64,000 nt of DNA, from NCBI GenBank assembly GCA_015501585.1, contig JADNRY010000005.1:248001-312000 (forward strand), written 5' to 3'. Of this stretch, positions 58,809-64,000 are shown piece by piece. Within the stretch, counting starts at the first letter, position 1; each line of letters opens with the position of its first letter. The translations under genes were made by a program, and so were the position numbers. The stretch is from Rhodocollybia butyracea. Its lineage: Eukaryota; Basidiomycota; Agaricomycetes; Agaricales; Omphalotaceae. Under the pieces are notes generated by a model. The model did no database searches and had not been told where the DNA came from. It worked only from the letters and a program-made list of their open reading frames with translations.

Positions 58809-61800
58809 ATGCTGAGTCGATATCGATTTCTGACTCGACCTCACGGACGATTCCTTTCCTTCGCCAAAATGTCTACGACAGCGACACCTCCACCAATTCC
58901 CACAGGTTCCAATAATGTCCCCGATCCGAATTCGAAAAGCGCAGGTACAACCTTACTGTTATCCCGATATCCATTCCGTCTTATAGTATCCGTTAGCAAA
59001 GAAAGAGGCAAAGAGACTAGAAAAAGAGGCCAAATTGGCTGCTAAAATTGTTAAGAATGCCGCTGTCGCTGCTGTTGGAGGAAAGAAAGCTAAGGTTGAA
59101 AAGGAAAAGAAGGAAGAAGACGCTCCGTTCGTCAACACAACTCCAAAAGGCGAAAAGAAAGGTGTGCTTTGTGTCGTATATCTTGGTTCTGCAGTGGACT
59201 CACAATGTACAGATCTCTCGCAACCTATGGCCACTAGCTACAACCCGATCGCTGTTGAATCGGCCTGGTATGACTGGTGGAATGCCCAAGGCTTCTTCTC
59301 TCCCCAGTTCACTCCCGAAGGAAAAATCAAACCGGAAGGACAATTCGTTATTCCGCACCTCCACCAAACGTTACTGGAAGCTTACATATTGGACACGCTC
59401 TAACAACCGCCATCCAAGATGGGCTTGTGCGCTGGAACCGTATGCTTGGAAAGACAACGCTTTTCATCCCCGGATTTGATCATGCAGGGATCTCAACTCA
59501 GTCTGTCGTTGAGAAACGGCTATTCAAGTCTTCTGGGAAGACACGACATGATCTTGGCCGTGAAAAGTTTTTAGAAACAGTCATGGATTGGAAGACTGAG
59601 TCAGTCTTACTGATTATTCTATGCGATCGTTACTGAGGTTCTCCAAGGTATCAAGCTCGGATAACAGATCAACTTACTAGGCTGGGCGGTAGTTATGACT
59701 GGGATCGCGTAGCATTTACAATGAGTCCAGTATGAACAGTGATATCCGTCTATGTCGTTGCTGACTCCCTCTTCAGTCTCTCTGCAAAGCGGTGAATGAA
59801 AACTTTTGTCGTCTACACGAAGATGGTGTTCTTTATAGGGCAAATCGTCTCGTCAATTGGTGCGTACGCCTCAACACCACCCTCTCCAATCTCGAAGTCG
59901 ACCAAAAGCAACTCACTGGCCGCACGCTACTTAATGTTCCGGGCTACGACGCTAAAGAAAAGTTTGAATTTGGTGTCCTCACCAGCTTTGCTTATCCTAT
60001 CGAAGGCTCTGACGAAAAGCTCATTGTTGCCACCACACGTCCAGAAACCATGCTCGGTGATACCGCTATCGCTGTACATCCAGATGATGCACGGTATAAG
60101 CATCTTCAGGGAAAATTTGCTGTCCACCCATTGGTTGAACGTCGGATACCTATTCTCGCGGATACCATGGTGGACATGGAATTCGGAACTGGTGCTGTGA
60201 AGATTACTCCTGCTCACGATCCCAATGATTACGAGGTCGGTCAACGACACAAACTAGAATTTATCAACATCCTGAATGACGATGGAACCTTCAACTCCAA
60301 TGCTGGCGAAGCTTTTAAAGGCATGAAAAGGTTCCATGCCCGTGTAGCTGTCGTGAAGGCGCTGCAAGAGAAAGGTTTATTTGTTGAGGCAAAGGACAAC
60401 GCTATGCAAATCCCCATATGCAGGTGAATACTTTCGATTTTTTCACCATATAAATCAAATCTCATTTCCATTCAGCAAATCTGGTGATATCATTGAACCT
60501 ATTCTCAAGCCTCAGTGGTGGGTTGATTGTAAACCTCTTGCCGAGGAAGCTATCAAGGTAAATAAACTTCTGCAGTCATTTATCACCTCTAAGCCGTGTG
60601 ATTCATAGCGTACCCGGGCTGGCGAGCTTCAAATTACTCCCAAGCAATCTGAGAACGAGTGGTATCGGTGGTTGGAGGGAATCCAGGACTGGTGTGTCTC
60701 ACGGCAGCTCTGGTGGGGTCACCGATGCCCTGCATACTTTGTTGACATTGAAGGGCTAGAGCAGAATGTAAGCTAAAACCTTATCATACTGAGCTTACAC
60801 GTTGACTTCTCATTGCAGAGGGACGAGGGGAAGTATTGGGTTGTAGGCAGGGACCTTGCACAGGCAACGCAGCGTGCCACCACGCTTGCTGCTGGTGCCA
60901 AGTTCACCTTGCATCAGGACGAAGACGTGCTTGATACCTGGTTTTCTTCTGGTTTGTGGCCATTCTCAATCTTGGGGTGGCCTGAGAAGGTGAGTTTCAA
61001 ATCCTTGAAAGGGCTTCCTTAGTTTTTAATTTTCATGTTTTTTTTTCGATAGACCTTCGATTTCGAAAAGTTCTACCCCACCTCCTTACTCGAGACAGGT
61101 TGGGACATCCTATTCTTTTGGGTGGCCCGTATGGTCATGCTAGGTATTAAGCTCACTGGCGAAGTACCGTTCAAAGAAGTTTACTGCCATGCAATGATCC
61201 GAGACGCTCATGGACGGAAAATGAGCAAGTCCCTTGGAAATGTCATTGACCCTATCGACGTGATCCAGGGACTACCGCTAGAGGCTCTTCATGAAAAACT
61301 GTACGAGGGTAATCTAGATGAGAAGGAGATCGCGAAGGCCAAGGCTGGCCAGAAGAAAGACTTCCCCAAGGGAATTCCTCAGTGTGGTACTGATGCTTTG
61401 AGGTTCGCACTTTGTGCATATTCCGGAGGAGGTGGGTATATGTTCAAATGCATCTGCTTCCCGTCTGATATTCATTGTGACAGGTCGAGATATAAATCTC
61501 GAAATTCTCCGTGTAGAAGGGTACCGCAAGTTTTGTAACAAGGTTTTCAATGCAACCAAATTTGCGATGCTAAAGCTAGAAGAATCTTTCGTGCCTCAGC
61601 CACAGGCCAAGGTGTGTTTCTGCTTAATACATTTGTTCAAACGCTCGACTAATTTCCTTTAGCCAACGGGTAACGAAAGCCTCGTAGAGCAGTGGATTCT
61701 GCATAAGCTCAATGTTGCCGCCACTGAAATCAACATTCAGCTTGCGGAGCGCAATTTCATGTCTGCAACCAATGCTGTATACAATTTCTGGCTGTACGAA

Positions 61801-62796
61801 CTCTGCGATGTTTATATCGTAAGTGGAGTATTAATCATTGCTTGCCCCGTTGGTTTTGACGTCGGTCCGTTTCAAAGGAAGCCATGAAACCTATGACCGA
61901 CGAGTCCGCTTCGGCCACCATCCGCCAGTCAGCTCAACAAACCCTGTACACATGTCTTGACTACGGGTTACGCCTTCTTCATCCGTTCATGCCTTACGTT
62001 ACTGAGGAACTTTGGCAACGGCTTCCGCGTATACCGAACGACCCAACGCCGTCAATCATGGTATCTTCTTATCCTGTGAATGTACGTCCCACCCATGTTA
62101 TGATCTTCACAAAACTTAAGTCTATCATTCTTCAGGACCCTGCTTTCTCCTTTAAGGATGCAGACAAGCAGTTTGATTTGGTATTTGCTGTGCTTCGTGC
62201 TGGACGATCACTAGCAGCTTCTTACAGTCTTCAGAGTAACATCCAATGTTAACCTAATTTTTCATTGTACATACAATTCGGCTGACTCCTGTACAGTTTT
62301 CATACACGCAAAAACCGAGGAAGAGGCGAAGCTTTTCGAATCTCAGGTTCCCACTATCGTTACACTTACAAAAGGCTGCACAAGCGCTCAAGTTGTCCGG
62401 GACGCCAAAGACATCCCAGCGGGATGCGGAAGCACTGTCGTGACTGCAACAATTGCCGTACACACATTGGTTCGGGTATGTACTCTGCTCCGTTCTGTGG
62501 AATTAAGGCGCTAATTTTTTACAGGGTAACGTGGACCTCGATGTCGAAATCTCCAAGTGCGAGAAGAAGCTCGACATTGCGCGAATAGGTCTGCAAAAAA
62601 TCACCAAGCTGGAATCACAGGCAGATTACGCAACAACAGTACCAGAGAACGTACGTCTGGCGAACGATGAGAAGGTGAGGCTTTTCGTTACTCTTCTTCA
62701 GTCCTCTTTCTGATGAAGATATTGCAGAGGAGAACTTTGGAAGTCGAGATTGCGACATTAGAATCTTCAAAAACAATGTTTACGGATTTGAAATAG
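58809..62796 (+). CDS. VAS1: Valyl-tRNA synthetase (dual start; one-base frame break near 59355)
   Basis: Charges tRNA-Val. Class I motifs: [12 protein letters not shown] (HIGH) and [10 protein letters not shown] (KMSKS). The editing domain ([19 protein letters not shown]), [49 protein letters not shown] and a C-terminal coiled coil ([18 protein letters not shown]) are all present. Length about 1,050 residues; TAG 62794-62796. Two in-frame ATGs: 58809 gives an Arg-rich, acid-free extension ([20 protein letters not shown]), 58869 gives MSTTATPPP. After the Lys-rich appended region the protein reads [11 protein letters not shown], but APPPNVTGS that should follow lies in the next frame, one base short and with no room for an intron. 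The gene is otherwise intact, so a base missing from the assembly is likelier than a dead gene. Confidence 0.9.
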
Positions 62797-63206
62797 ATGT
62801 TGTATATACATGACAGCTCGTTGTAGTAGCTGACGCTTTGACATTTTTAAATCACTGCTCAAACTCTTCGAATGTCAGGGATCCATTTGAAGTGCTAATC
62901 GTCTCCAATCCCACAATCCATACTGATAACAGGATTTGAACACGCTGAGTTTTGAGTGGTTTGGCTTGGACGCAAACCCCTACGTGGGTGGTAGGTAGGA
63001 AGCTCCTAGGGAAACGTCGAAGTGGTGCTAAGGTGTGCGCGAGCTTTACAAGAACCTAGATTCAACACGCAGGATTGATATTCTGGAGAGACGGTCATGA
63101 CGAGAATTGACTCAAGGCAGGCGCTTAGTGCTCGAGATAAGCGCCGTTAATAATTATCTCGAAACGACCCAAAATCTGACTCCGATCTCCTTCAACTCAT
63201 TCACCC
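62797..63206. other. Intergenic, promoter side of the GlnRS gene
   Basis: 410 bases between the two tandem synthetase genes. No coding or RNA signal recognised. Confidence 0.5.
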
Positions 63207-64000
63207 ATGTCTAAATCTGCGAAAGAGGTCAAGCCAGAAGATGACCTGATACCGTTATTTAAATCTATAGGCTTAACTCAAGCTAAAGCGGCGGAAGCAT
63301 CCAAATCTGCGAAAAGTGCAGCCACACTCAAGAGTCTGATCGAAAAGTATTCATTAGCCTCTCGCGGCTTGGATGAAAAGCACGCAGGGCTTGTTGCTGC
63401 TTTAGCCGGCCAGATAGCTAAATCCAGCGAGATCAGTGGCGAATCGGAGAAGTATGTCCTGGACAGAATTTTGGATGAAAAGTTGAAGTCCGTTGACCAA
63501 GTAACAGGTGTGTATATAATACTTGACTCGGTTATCTTGCTCATCGAGATTATTTGATTAGCTGCAGTGAAATATGCTGAAACACACTCAACACCGTTCG
63601 ACTCCACCGACTTCGATAAGGAATGCGGTGTTGGTATGTTCTCTTAAAGTTGTCAGTTGTTGCTCCGCTGAATCACTGGATAGGGTTCAGTATAACACCA
63701 GAACAAGTTGTCGAACATGTTACAAACTACGTCACATCGAACTCAGTCTCCGGATGGGCTAACCTAGGCACCACAATCAGTGGTGTAAAAGCCATCCCGG
63801 CGTTGCGTTGGGCCAGTCCACTTGAAATCAAGAACGCTGTAGAGCAAACGTTTCTCAATACCTTCGGTCCAAAACAGGCTGCGCCTCCGAAAGGCAAAGT
63901 ACGTTTGTTTTATCCTCTGGGATATGGTTCTGAAAAGACAAGTAGGAATCGAAGAAGGACGCCAAGCCAACTGCAAAGGATGCGGCATTGTCTGAAAGAG
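63207..64000 (+). CDS. GLN4: Glutaminyl-tRNA synthetase, N-terminal part (3' end outside window)
   Basis: Only the eukaryotic N-terminal appended domain is in view. ATG 63207. The sequence DDLIPLFKSIGLTQAKAAEA, SAATLKSLIEKYSLASRGLD, EKHAGLVAALAGQIAK and AAVKYAETHSTPFDSTDFDK matches the tRNA-synthetase R1 domain of eukaryotic GlnRS, as does GVGFSITPEQVVEHVTNYV and WASPLEIKNAVEQTFLNTFG, PKQAAPPKGK. Introns: 63507-63563, about 63631-63683 and about 63900-63943. A Lys-rich linker (ESKKDAKPTAKD) reaches the window end; the catalytic HIGH/KMSKS region would follow outside. It sits in tandem with VAS1 on the same strand. Confidence 0.9.

Noticed and set aside
1..64000. CRISPR arrays, prophage, biosynthetic or defence clusters
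   Set aside because: No spaced repeats and no relevant gene families; the window is ordinary nuclear fungal DNA.

Overview
The window reads as nuclear DNA of a mushroom-forming basidiomycete (Agaricomycetes, probably Agaricales). Genes are dense on both strands and broken by many introns, mostly 45-70 bases long with GT..AG ends and internal CTAAC/CTGAC-like branch sites. Proteins carry long Ser/Pro-rich low-complexity tails. One degenerate reverse-transcriptase tail of the type common in agaric genomes is present. I found no bacterial, phage, CRISPR or plasmid signals and no convincing tRNA or rRNA. Exon joins were chosen by reading splice signals and protein families by eye, so minor boundaries may be off.

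Layout. 0-12 kb: an HST3/HST4-type sirtuin (cut by the window edge), a Ser/Pro-rich unknown, and two unrelated-looking Rho guanine nucleotide exchange factors (DH-PH) lying tail to tail. 12-14.2 kb: gene-poor, with the retroelement relic. 14.2-24.8 kb, all minus strand: a protein with hydrophobic segments at both ends, a Grr1-like leucine-rich-repeat protein without an F-box, a membrane-anchored CE9-type amidohydrolase that has lost most of its metal ligands, and a Ser/Pro-rich unknown. 24.8-28 kb: gene-poor. 28-33 kb: a Reb1-like Myb factor, a CCDC97-domain protein and a zinc-finger-like protein. 33-35 kb: decayed coding fragments, then a conserved agaric unknown. 35.7-45 kb: a MAPR-type cytochrome b5-like protein, a PAF-acetylhydrolase-like lipase, a GH2 beta-mannosidase and a Ser-rich unknown. 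45-53 kb: GRR1, a small DUF4050-like protein, LSM3, U1-C, VTC1 and SWC4. 53-64 kb: a DUF4139 protein with FG-type repeats, a BCS1-like AAA ATPase, valyl-tRNA synthetase and the start of glutaminyl-tRNA synthetase.

Working together. Most genes are housekeeping and independent. Clear neighbour relations are the LSM3/U1-C pair (two splicing proteins, start codons 60 bases apart, divergent), the GRR1/DUF4050-like pair (108 bases), the two RhoGEFs, and two tandem aminoacyl-tRNA synthetase genes. I see no self-contained novel system such as a defence island or biosynthetic cluster. The most unusual signals are the amidohydrolase with missing metal ligands, the FG-like insert in the DUF4139 protein, the F-box-less Grr1 paralog, and a one-base frame break inside the essential valyl-tRNA synthetase.
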